Below, in pieces: positions 10,937 to 20,833 of a stretch of 64,000 bases of DNA. The DNA is from Mytilus californianus. Its lineage: Eukaryota > Mollusca > Bivalvia > Mytilida > Mytilidae. The stretch is taken from the NCBI RefSeq assembly GCF_021869535.1, contig NW_026262581.1:112806771-112870770 (forward strand), in the 5' to 3' direction. Both the position numbers and the translations under genes were made by a program. The notes under the pieces are model-generated. The model had not been told where the DNA came from and made no database searches. It was given only the letters and a program-made list of their open reading frames with translations. Every line of letters starts with the position of its first letter. The first letter of the stretch is position 1.

Positions 10937-13900
10937 CTAAATAAATAACATAATAACATATAATTGTTGTAGTGTCATGGTTCTAATGATGATAACTTTG
11001 AATAAAGGCATTGCAGATTATACATCAATGAGAAAGCAGGCCAAACGAACAGCTGAATTAAGAGCACAAGATACATCAATTTTACCTTGCAACAGGTTAA
11101 ATATGGATTTCAAAAAGAATTGTTTTAAGGGTTCTTCAATGTGGAAAAATCATGGCACTCGTCCTACACAAGGCATTGGATTTAAAGCCCCAATGCAGAC
11201 AAAATGGACACCCCTCTTTAAGCATGGGTTTTACTGCCAGATTGGAGAAATCCTGGGATGGCCACACTTCTTTAGTTTAGTCAACCCTTGCTGTCTGTAA
11301 ATAAAGTAGACTGAAGAAAGTCAGTTATGGTAAAAGAAAGTGTGTGTTTCCTATATAATAAAAACAAGTAATCTATAAAGTGTTTCATGATCTGTTATAA
11401 AACACACAGAGTGACATTATAAAAAACAATAAATTTTAAGAAAAACTTTGTGTGAAGGGTAGATGTTGCTGAATAACTAAATATTGCAGTCAACTGTTGC
11501 ATTTGAAACTGGACTTCCAAAGGGTTTACATCAAACATTTATATCATAGCTTACAGTTGAATGTCTGAAGTAACCATGATAGTCAATATTTCCAGCTTTC
11601 TCTTGGAGGTAAAACTGAATCCAATTATGAAGTCCGATAAATTGATCATCTCTACCTTCTCCAACAAACACATGTTCAAAACTGCTTGAATCTTGGTCTC
11701 TGTTAAATAAATTATTAGTTATATAAATAATGTGATCAAGTTTTTAGTCACTGGTTTAAAAATCTGCCTTTATCTTCTAAATATAATGTATGAGTCTTCC
11801 CTAAGAAAATGTGTGTTTTGACTGCCATCTCCAAATAATATAAACAAATATTGTGTGTTTTGTTACTATATATTCATTATTAATCATTGGATACAAATTG
11901 TCTTGGATTTCATGGGTAAAGGTTAACCACAATTTTAAATGTTCAATGAGGTACAAATATTCTATAGGCTTGTATTGCAGAAGTCAAATGACCACAAAAA
12001 TTCAATTTTTCCTCTGTCCAAGAAAATTGATACCCACGAAAGTAAATGAATCAACAGTATTGGAAACCCAAAATTCATTCAGATCAAAAATTAAAATAGT
12101 AGGTGCACAACTTCAACGTATTGGAATAAGGTTTTGGATTTTTCAATTTATGGATTACATATATTTTGGCTGGGAGCATCACGGAAGAGTCATAAATTGT
12201 TAAAATGACTATCTGGTGCAGTCAAATTGGACCTCTTAATTTCATTACAACCAGTATGTACTGTCACTGGTTTGATACCTCTGCTGTTGGACTGTTAGTC
12301 CCTGAGGGTATTAACAAGCCGAGTAGCCAGTATTTTGGTAATGGCATGAAATACGGATATTGTTTTATTGAAATTTGCTGTTAAAAAATTTGAAAATCAT
12401 TTAAATACTAAATTAAGAATGCATCTCCCTCATGCATAGCCCAGAAGGTGTTTCCTGGTTGGCTACTTTGGTCCTTTTTAGATTTATCAGCTCTTCAATA
12501 TCTATTTGTATTTTGAGTTGATGAAAATGTCAAAATGTGCATCTGGTGCAGTAAAATTGATACCATTAAAGTTATTATTTCAAGTATCTATGCACTATAA
12601 CAGGTTTAGTACAAGTAAAAAAATAATACATATTGTAATTAATTCAATCACATAGAATATCAATTTTACCTGTCTCCCCTTGTTCTTCGTACTAAACTGA
12701 ACCAAATTTTATAAAGTTGCCATTTAAACTGGCCAACATGTTCTGGTGATTTTCCTTTAGATACAAGGTATTTATGTGCCTCTTGCATCACATCAGTTTC
12801 CATTATGGCATCCACAAAAGCAACATTTTCCTTCTTTTCTTCTGGAGTGACAACCTCTGCTTCACCACACTCAAGTTCATAGTTATCCAGTAAATCTTTA
12901 AATGCTGTGAAACAAGGTATAATTCATTATGTCATATCTCATGTTACATAGGGCTATTCCACTTCTATAAAGCACACCATAAGGCAATCTGACATCATCT
13001 CTATGTGTCTTGCCTTTATTTATAACTTAAGATAAGTCTACAACAAGTTATCTATTGATGGTTTAAAAAAAAATTGTTTGCCTGCCTATGGTATAAATTA
13101 CATGTATGAATAATGGAATAACCCTGACTTATTTTGATGGTTCTTTAACCATTTATGTATACTGCCTTTTCCCCCTGCAATTACATAAGAAGAATAACAA
13201 GCATTCTGAGAGTATTGTATGACAATACATACTACATAGTCCCCTACCAGTTTAAAATTCTTTGTATTAAAACAAAATGCTAACTTGATCTATAAGTTGT
13301 CATGGTGTAAACAATATAACAAATATCAAGTCAATATCTTCAAGCATGACTAAAAAGGGTTTAAAAATGATTATTTAAGTGAATCTTCTAAGTCCAAGGA
13401 CCATAACTCTACACAAAATCATCAGGCCATAACAAAATTTGAACTTGATCTGTAATTTGTCATAATAAAACTATATACCAATTATCAAATCAATATCTTC
13501 AAGCATGATGGAAAAAAGTGTGGAAAAACGATTATTTGAGTGAATTTTCTATGTCCAAGGACCATAATTCTGCACAAAATCATCATTCCGGAACAAAATT
13601 CAAACTTGATTGGTAACTTGTCATGATAAAGCAATACACCAAATATCAAATCAATATCTTCAAGCACGAAGAAAAAAGTGTGGAAAACTGATTTGACAGA
13701 CAGACAGACAGAGTGCAAGCCTAAAGTCCCCTTCGATGAAGTCGGTAGGGGACTAATAACCGCAGCAAAGCTGAACACATTTAGCAAATCTGTGATCACA
13801 TGCATATATAAACAATATACATATATTGTTGGAAAATTGTGAGGACCATCTTCAGAAACTGCAAGAAAAGCACAGCTCATCAAGATCTTGTCATTTATAT

Positions 13901-16900
13901 TCAAATTTCAAAATATGAGCCAAGGTCCTATAGTACTCTTGCCCCAAAAATAACTATTGGTACAAGATGTATAATATGAATTCTTTAATGTGGGTTAAGG
14001 ATAATGTACCCTTTTGTTGTTTCAATGCTTAACATATGGAAATTTTATAAACAAGAATGTGTCCATAGTACACGGATGCCCCACTCGCACTATCATTTTC
14101 TATGTTCAGTGGACCGTGAAATTGTGGTCAAAACTCTAATTTGGCATTAAAATTAGAAAGATCATATCATAGGGAACATGTGTACTAAGACAGACGAACG
14201 GACGGACGAACGAACGACCGCACAGACCGAAAAACATAATACCGAAAAACATAATGCCCCTTCCTATCGTAGGTGGGGCATAAAAAATCCACAGCCTTTC
14301 CAATGGTACTCCTTTATTTGACAATTCAGTGCTTTATAGATAAAGGATTATTACATGCAGTGCTAGCAATGATATCCCTCAAACAAGTATATAAATAAAG
14401 ACATTGGTTAAAACAAGTCTAAAAAGGGACTTATTCCCATACAACTTCTAGGACTCCCTCGACTTTAGTGGCTCAACATGAGGTTTTTTTGGACTGTAAC
14501 GGTTGTTTAGGACTTTTTTAGACATTAAACGCAAGCACATCATGGAAAAACAAGTGATTTATCTATGTTTACAATTTTAAAACAAAAATCTCTGTAATAA
14601 AGTCTGTGGGTTTTTTGCAAAAATCTTGGCTTTATTTGCCACCAAATCCCCATTTTATACTAAATGCAATGCAATATTTAACAGTATTGCTTTGAACAAC
14701 GTTTCCCTTTGGTATATGTACAAAATGGTATGTGACTTTTTTCTGAAGTTTTACTGTTTTGACCTACAGAAGGGGTCATATCATTGTTGAAGGCTGTACT
14801 GTTGCCTATATTGCTTACATCCACTTCATTTGAACTTGGGTGGATAGTTGTCTCATTGGCAATCATACCACATCTCATTATTTTTATATAAACCTTAAAT
14901 ATCTTTTTGGGTAAAGCCTTGGCTCATCTCTTATATTGCCAAAATCTATGTGTAAAGGTCAAATATACAATATATGTAGAATTTCTGTTGCCAGATAAAG
15001 GGTCTTATCATACCTCTTCCTTTGAATGAAACTTATCCATTTTTTTAAGTATTTGAAATTTTCATGGATTCTATATGATTGTTCATTCTTAGAAATTTTA
15101 CCATCTTTATGTCATAAAAGAATTACCTTTAAAGTTTAAAACCATCCATGTTTGATAGTATGTCCATAATAAAATTAAAGTCTTTACATGGCATTTTGAT
15201 TTAGAAATGGTGGTAATTTTGGTTGCATTTCAAGGTAACTGGATATAACTTTATTAAGGACTGTTTAAGTAATATGTTAAGTGTATATACAATATGAGTT
15301 TTGTTTACATATAACTGTTGTTTAAAGAATAAAAAACGATCAAATAGTTTAGTTCTATAAGAAATATAAAACTTTTTATTACCTTTTTTGTTAAAATGCA
15401 TATTTGTGAATATGAAATATGATTGGTGGAAAACTTGTCTTATCACAATCTGAAAAATTATTAGCAAACAGTTAGAACATGTCCAACCTGTCTAACTGAA
15501 TTTAGCGTTTAATTTGTTCTTGTTCTGAATATGTGTGAAACATTTGCCACTGGACATATTAAAGGGTTAACAGTATATACAATGTATTATCAACCTACTT
15601 GTTTTTCTGTTTGTTAGTGTTATGGGTTTTAAAATGATAATATTCATCTGAACTGGTCAGATTTTATATTGTGTTTTTTACTTGTACGACATATGGTCTA
15701 AGATATATGCAAAGTGCATTTCTTTGGATTAGTCGGTGTTGGTGTGTTTTATTGAACTGTTCAATATTTTTGATGATTCCCGGATTGAGTGAGTGAGTGA
15801 GTGTTATATTATTTCTGTATTCTTTAACATAACCTTATTTTAAATTTACTTACTTTTATATGTTTTCCTTCCAAAAACCTTTTCATCATTCACCCATTCA
15901 AACAAGTTGTAGCGTGCCCTGTCTCTCTCTAAATGCCTACCACTCTTGACATACCCTACAAAAAAAGCAGTACATGTATATGGTAGGTTAAATTGTGTTC
16001 AACTTATTATAAATGTAATATTAGATACTAGTAATTATGATCCAGTGCCATTACTACTACTGAAAACTGTTTACAGTGAAGCAACAATAAACTTTCGACT
16101 ACCAGATGTTTATGTGCCTTCAAAATCATGAACCTTGACAGTTGTCATCATTGTTGCTTTTTGTCTTCTGTCCATTTATGAAGTTGATACTAATTTCTGT
16201 TACTTGCAGTCAAAAGTAAACTTGAGTTAATTTATCATCAATGGGATATTTTATCTAAGGCATTATATTACTAATCTGAGAACAATGTTTGGACAAGTTT
16301 ATCTGCAATTATATTTACATTTAGTAATTGCTTGATAGGCATATGAAATATTTGAAATATAACAATTGAGTTTGAAGAAACATCATACTGGTCAAGGACC
16401 AGTTACCATTTACCATCACCTGATATTTTATTTAATAATGGAAATGTTCCATAAAACAATAGACTGCTGATATCTTCAGACAAATAATTTTACTTCGTTT
16501 GTAAAAACTCTGTTTTGTTTGATCCAATTAAGATAGGGAAATGTTGAATTTTCTATAAATAAAACGGGTCGCATGAAGATACATGTGTGGGGACATGACG
16601 TCGTTGCTTTATATTTATAATTTTAAATTAAAGTCTATAGTCACTTCAATACAAGTAAGTAGTTGATATCAAGTGACATATATAAAGTTCACATTAAGGG
16701 CAGAAAGGAGACCTTCAAAATTAATGGTCCAATTAACAAAAGTTCTTCATTAAATGTAAATTCAATCATTTAATGACAAGTTCAAAAGTGATAGTAACTG
16801 GTCATTAAGTACTTTTAAAATTTTCCGCTAAAATTAGTATACCAGTAATGTGTTTTTTTTCGTTGTTAAAAAGAGAAATTAAAGTCTAAGTCTATGGGGC

Positions 16901-19900
16901 TCAACCTAACTTTTGGTAACCCTTTTTTGTTCAAAGAATATTTCCCTACAGACTTCTTGTTGACAATTATTTAAGAAAACTGTGAATTTCTGACAGTAAC
17001 TGGTACTGGACCAGTATTGTTGCATTTGTACAAGATGCAAAGGTTGGATTTTTTTTACAATATGTAAGCAAAGCAACTCTGACAATATTTTATTGTGATC
17101 TGCCAAAAATGTTTTTTTTTGTGTTACACCATCAAATATTGTCATATATTTTTCATAGTGTAACAAAAGGTAAGCAAATTACATTAAAAAACAAATGCAC
17201 AAACAGTCATTAAATTTTAAATCTACTAAGAAGCACTGTCTGTAGATACTATATTTATTTACACATACAGTAAATCCTAAATGTTTGTGCTGTAATGATG
17301 AGTTTGAAATTTTACCTACATCCCCTGGTATTCATACATACCCTGCAAATCAACTTGAAAATCATCTCCAGGGTAACATTTATTTGTATCTAGTTCCCAT
17401 AATTTGGTTAAAATCTCAGATAATTCTGGATCTGGATCAAACCTGCAATATGACATACAACAACACTGTAGTAAAAGATATAAATTCAGAACACTGCACA
17501 GAATAACAATGTGTCTTCTCACAAACCCACTTACAGATAGTTTAAAGGGGCACTAGCTACGAGATACATAAAAAATTAAAATTAGGATTTTTTTGGTTCA
17601 ATCATTTATGAAAGTGAAATAGTGAAATAATAACTCGCTTTTAACTACCAGTATGGTTTAATTTTGTCAAAATAAGCTAAGAAACATTGATGATGAATTA
17701 TTCACTTGCAAGTGAATAATTCAACCTCATTGAATCCTTTTCATGTGAACTTCAATTTAACCCCTTAGCTAGAGATGGATTACACATGATTTATGCGTGT
17801 TGAGTTATTTAAAGGAAAAAAATGTCAACATTGAAAGTGAAACAAAGGTAAATCATTTGATTGACTGATTTGATCCACAAAATATCATTCTTATACAGGT
17901 AAAAAAGATGATTAACATATATTTTTAATCTATAATATGAAATTAAACAGACCTAGAAAAATCCAAATGCACAAGTTCGTTTCTATTTATATCTATATTT
18001 ATGTTTATATCGCTTATATGACCGTCGGAGGTTTCCGGAGGTCAACGCGATAGTTAATTAGATGGCGTCTAGACTTAAATACACACGAAACAAAGTTACA
18101 TATTCTCGAGCCCATGCCCTGTAAATTGTTTATTTTAGACTTTTTATAATATGGATAAATGTTTTACATTGTTATAAATAAAATATGAGAATTTGAGTCA
18201 AATTGGTGAACATGAATTTGACAGCTAGTGCCCCTTTTATCCCTTATTAATTATTATAATCCTGATTTATCAACCTTGATCTTGAAAATCAAGACAGGAC
18301 ATTTGTGCTTGATGCTGATAACTTTGTATAATCAATTTGCAAAAAAAGTTACTTTTATCTAAGATGGAATCTATCACAAGTCAACACTTAACTTCAATAT
18401 GGGTATGATTTTTTTCAAAATCAAACACAAACTGTATATTGGTTCAAATTCCTAGGTCAGAGCTGATTCAATATTTAATCAATGTAAACCTTCGGCTTTC
18501 AGACTTATTGAATGATTGTTTTAATGGCTTATTGGCTAAACACCAAGTGTTGCAAAAGCAGACACTCATCCGATGTATACATAATGAATTGAGGTCTGGA
18601 GCAGGCATGTCAGTAACTGCTAGTAGACCTTTGTTAATTTATGTTGATTATTGTCATTTTGCTTAGTTTCTTCTGTTACCTATTCTAACATCGGACTCTG
18701 ACTTCTTTTGAACAGAATTTTACTGTGCGTATTGCTGTGTGTTTGTTTATTCCACATTGGCTAGAGGTATAGGGGGAGGGTTGAGATATCACAAAACATG
18801 TTTAGCCCCACATGCATTTTTGCGCCTGTCCCAAGTCAGGAACCTCTGGCCTTTGTTAAGTCTTGTATGTTTTTTTAATTTTTGTTCATTTATTAGTTTC
18901 GGAGTTTAGTGTGACATCCATTTTCGCTGCACTAGTATACATAATTGTTTAGAAGCCAGCTGAAGCCCGCCTCCGAGTGCGGGATTTTCTCAATGTGTTG
19001 AAGACCCATTGGTGGCCTTGGGCTGTTTTCTGTTCTTTGGTCGGGTTGTTGTCTATTTGACGCATTCCCTGTTTCCATTCTCAATTTTGTAATGAAGCCT
19101 TGCAAACCATGGTAAATACAATTGCTTTACCCCTTGCTTAATGAAGTTATATGGATTAAGGGTCATCTCATATTATCACATTTTTTTACAAGGTATATGA
19201 TTTTTCAAAAAAAAAAGAGTACATGTTGTCATCAATGGAGACCATAGTGCCTTTGTTACATTCCCTGAATAAATAAAATATAGTAACAGACTGAAATAAA
19301 TTAATCTCCCACAGTGTATAAGGTCTAAAAGATCTTTTAGCACAGGTTGTTGTCAGGTTCTAGTACTCTACAACATGCAAAGTGTGTGGCATTTTCCCAA
19401 CAAGTGTCTTGGATTTAACATCTTAATCAAAACAGATGTGACAGAGTATATAAAATAAAATCATAATGATCATAATAATAATGTTATTGAACAAAGGTAA
19501 ATCATTCAACAATTATAACATGTAAATCTTCCATGAGATTATCTAAAGAAGTACAAATGTAGTATCTTGTGATAAAACATATAAACTTTCATTGCAGTTT
19601 TCCAGTTTTCTTTCTGATCCGTTACAAGGCTCAAGCATACATTTTGTCTTCTTGTTATTATCCATCATATCATTTTCTTTATACCATTTAATAGCATTGT
19701 CTAAGTTTTTATTTAACATGTGTTTAAATTTACAATAGATTTAGAAGACAAACGCAATTTTATAGATCAGACTCTGTATCCTATATATAGATTGTAAAGT
19801 TAATTGTAAGTCATTAACAGTTCAGTTTAAATTTTTCAACAAATATCTCATTTTTAGGAAATACAATACAATACAATACAAAATTTTCATTGTCAATCAA

Positions 19901-20525
19901 GGACGCCCGAAGAGGGCAGTATAATTACAAACAATTTATTACAATGATTATTATTAATTCTTAATGATATATAATGACAAAATATAGAATAGAAAAAAAA
20001 ATAAACACAAAAGAAAAAGCAAAACTCTAGATATGTATATATATATAACATATAGAAATGTTGAGGCATATATTCAACTGTCTATGGATATAGTGCCATA
20101 AATTTATTCCAAAATTTGGCCTATGAATGATTCACTGGTTCAGTAAACTGGCATCGTTTACTTTTTTAACATAATATCCCTTTCAGTCCAGAGACTGATT
20201 ATTAAATTACATAGGCATTTTAGAACTTCTAGATCACAACCCATTCATTAGCCATGATAATATAAACATATTTTTGGTGCTACATTTCTTAAGCATCCGT
20301 TATTCATATCACATATTTTGCCATGGTCTTAACAGTTTGTTTTTAACAGTGATTCAAAGAATAACTTTAAAGCACCCACACAGGAATGTTGTATTCAGAC
20401 ACACCCAACCAAGCAATTGTCAATTTATTTGCAGTTTGATACAATGATAGTCATTTTGCCAATTAAAATTGTTTTCAAGGGTGCATAGAAAAATAAAATA
20501 TGTTTACTTACCCTCTATTTGCCAT
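10682..20525 (-). CDS. EndoU-family poly(U)-specific endoribonuclease
   Basis: Six exons (20525-20512, 17442-17342, 15955-15854, 12904-12670, 11699-11555, 10936-10682) splice to a 283-residue protein, with all junctions GT/AG and phases consistent. It is essentially one EndoU (XendoU) domain: ELSEILTKLWELD at 11-23, LLDNYE near 77, FEHVFVGE at 158-165, LHNWIQFYLQEK at 174-185, GTSPEFE at 229-235, and YIGTAYIA near the C-terminus. The catalytic triad expected for the family is visible as H160, H175 and K221; the spacings (15, 46) are close to those of XendoU. EndoU enzymes cut single-stranded RNA at uridines, leaving 2',3'-cyclic phosphate ends. There is no signal peptide and no somatomedin-B domain, unlike human ENDOU, so a nuclear or cytosolic role in RNA processing or decay is likelier than secretion (inference). 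The start is the ATG of a tiny 14-base coding exon 1. Confidence 0.93.
11555..11699 (-). CDS. EndoU exon 5 (catalytic histidines)
   Basis: Acceptor TTTAACAG, donor GTAAGC. Contains SSSFEHVFVGEGRDD and GLHNWIQFYLQEKAGNIDYH, with both catalytic His residues. Confidence 0.94.
12670..12904 (-). CDS. EndoU exon 4
   Basis: Acceptor TTTCACAG, donor GTAAAA. Encodes FKDLLDNYELECGEAEVVTP, EEKKENVAFVDAIMETDVMQ, EAHKYLVSKGKSPEHVGQFK and WQLYKIWFSLVRRTRGD. Confidence 0.93.
13212..13755 (-). repeat. Family H hairpin-terminated tandem-repeat element in EndoU intron 3
   Basis: Complete element on the minus strand. The 5' hairpin (13755-13725, AGTCCCCTACC ... AAGGGGACT) is followed by a GTCTGTCTGTC linker and about three units of roughly 155-160 bp (near 13320, 13480 and 13640) containing AAGGACCATAA(C/T)TCT. 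An inverted copy of the end motif (GTAGGGGACTA, 13247-13237) follows, then a perfect terminal hairpin GTATTGTCATACAATAC at 13228-13212. No coding potential. Confidence 0.75.
14050..14288 (-). repeat. Family E short hairpin-terminated element in EndoU intron 3
   Basis: Minus-strand element. The 5' hairpin ATGCCCCACC ... GGGGCAT spans 14281-14254, followed by a (CGTT/CGTC)n-like linker. The inverted motif GTGGGGCAT is at 14084-14076 and the terminal hairpin GTGTACTATGGACAC at 14073-14059, then ATTCTTGTTT. It lacks the multi-unit interior of its relatives and may be a minimal copy. Confidence 0.7.
14766..14882 (+). repeat. Retroelement-like 3' end (GGATAGTTGTCTCATTGGCA family)
   Basis: GTTGAAGGCTGTAC, then GGATAGTTGTCTCATTGGCA and ATCATACCACATCTC. 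Same family as 3481-3830 (opposite strand) and 39745-39852. In EndoU intron 3. Confidence 0.5.
15476..15575 (+). repeat. SINE/LINE tail fragment
   Basis: TTGTTCTTGTTCTGAATAT and GCCACTGGACAT match the tail of the SINE candidate at 7510-7920. A short (GAGT)n microsatellite follows at about 15785-15802. Both are in EndoU intron 3, which otherwise shows no structure. Confidence 0.4.
15854..15955 (-). CDS. EndoU exon 3
   Basis: Acceptor TTTGTAG, donor GTAAGT. Encodes YVKSGRHLERDRARYNLFEW then VNDEKVFGRKTYK, matching the ..LF.WV...VF...TYK block of the family. Confidence 0.9.
17342..17442 (-). CDS. EndoU exon 2
   Basis: Acceptor ...TTGCAG at 17443-17448, donor GTATGT at 17341-17336. Encodes FDPDPELSEILTKLWELDTN followed by KCYPGDDFQVDLQ, the N-terminal EndoU signature. 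Confidence 0.92.
17543..18238. mobile_element. Non-autonomous DNA transposon, TIR AAAGGGGCACTAGCT
   Basis: Left end AAAGGGGCACTAGCT at 17544-17558 and right end AGCTAGTGCCCCTTTT at 18223-18238 are inverted copies, about 695 bp apart. No transposase is visible. The target duplication is ambiguous (TTTA/TTAT). The interior holds a perfect 28-bp palindrome (17695-17722). It lies in EndoU intron 1. Confidence 0.65.
17695..17722. repeat. Perfect 28-bp palindrome
   Basis: Arms GAATTATTCACTTG and its exact reverse complement with no spacer, inside the TIR element 17543-18238. Confidence 0.85.
18440..19095 (+). repeat. Dispersed retroelement-like fragment in EndoU intron 1
   Basis: Contains TGTGACATCCATTTTCGCTG, GCCAGCTGAAGCCCGCCTCC, TTGAAGACCCATTGGTGGCC and TTGTCTATTTGACGCATTCC, a string of motifs I recognise as a repeat very common in mussel genomes, probably the 3' part of a retroelement. 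The ORF at 18439-18666 has no recognisable domain. From 19100 to 20511 the intron is AT-rich, with only a CTAAAAGATCTTTTAG palindrome (about 19325) and an (AATAC)n run. Confidence 0.45.
19859..19960 (-). repeat. (AATAC)n microsatellite joined to a possible retroelement end
   Basis: Four to five AATAC units at 19859-19882, then ATTGTCAATCAAGGACGCCC and GAAGAGGGCAG. On the minus strand this would be a body followed by a TTGTA-repeat tail, the form of some LINE 3' ends. Confidence 0.35.
20512..20525 (-). CDS. EndoU exon 1 (start codon)
   Basis: ATG at 20525-20523, then A, N, R and two bases of a Gly codon before the donor GTAAGT. Fourteen coding bases only, but in phase with exon 2 and 245 bp from the divergent SELENOI start. 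Confidence 0.8.
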
Positions 20526-20770
20526 AATTAAACAGTTTTTTTATAATATATAATAGTGTATTTTTTCCACGTCAACAGCTTATTCAACTTTGACAGCACT
20601 TGACAGGTTTATTTAGCCCTTAGGCGACAATGAATAGTCAAAAGGTATTCCGAATCGTGAAATGCAGACGAAAAATTGCCGATGAAACACAAGTTTTGAT
20701 TGGATAAGATATTTAGAGCGACCAATTAAAGTTAATTTTATGAATAAAAATGCATTCATCCTAGAACACC
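20526..20770. promoter_or_regulatory. Putative bidirectional promoter between EndoU and SELENOI
   Basis: The two divergent start codons (20525 on -, 20771 on +) are separated by 245 bp, which must contain both 5' UTRs and the core promoters. It is less AT-rich than surrounding introns and has CACGTC (about 20569) and a few CpGs. TATA-like AT stretches lie near 20540-20556. Transcription start sites cannot be placed from sequence. Confidence 0.55.
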
Positions 20771-20833
20771 ATGGGTATGGCAAAGTTTACTTATTTGTCA
20801 GAGGAAGTTTTAAAAGGCTTTGATAATTATAAG
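20771..20833 (+). CDS. SELENOI: SELENOI exon 1 (start codon)
   Basis: Encodes [20 protein letters not shown] plus K, then donor GTAATC. Equivalent to the MAGYEYVSPEQLAGFDKYK start of the human protein. Confidence 0.9.

Noticed and set aside
10977..11300. 107-codon + strand ORF inside the last EndoU intron
   Set aside because: No recognisable domain, crosses intronic DNA of a gene on the other strand, and no splice or start context.
18439..18666. 75-codon ORF that could be a retroelement protein remnant
   Set aside because: No reverse transcriptase or other motif is visible; kept only as part of a dispersed repeat.
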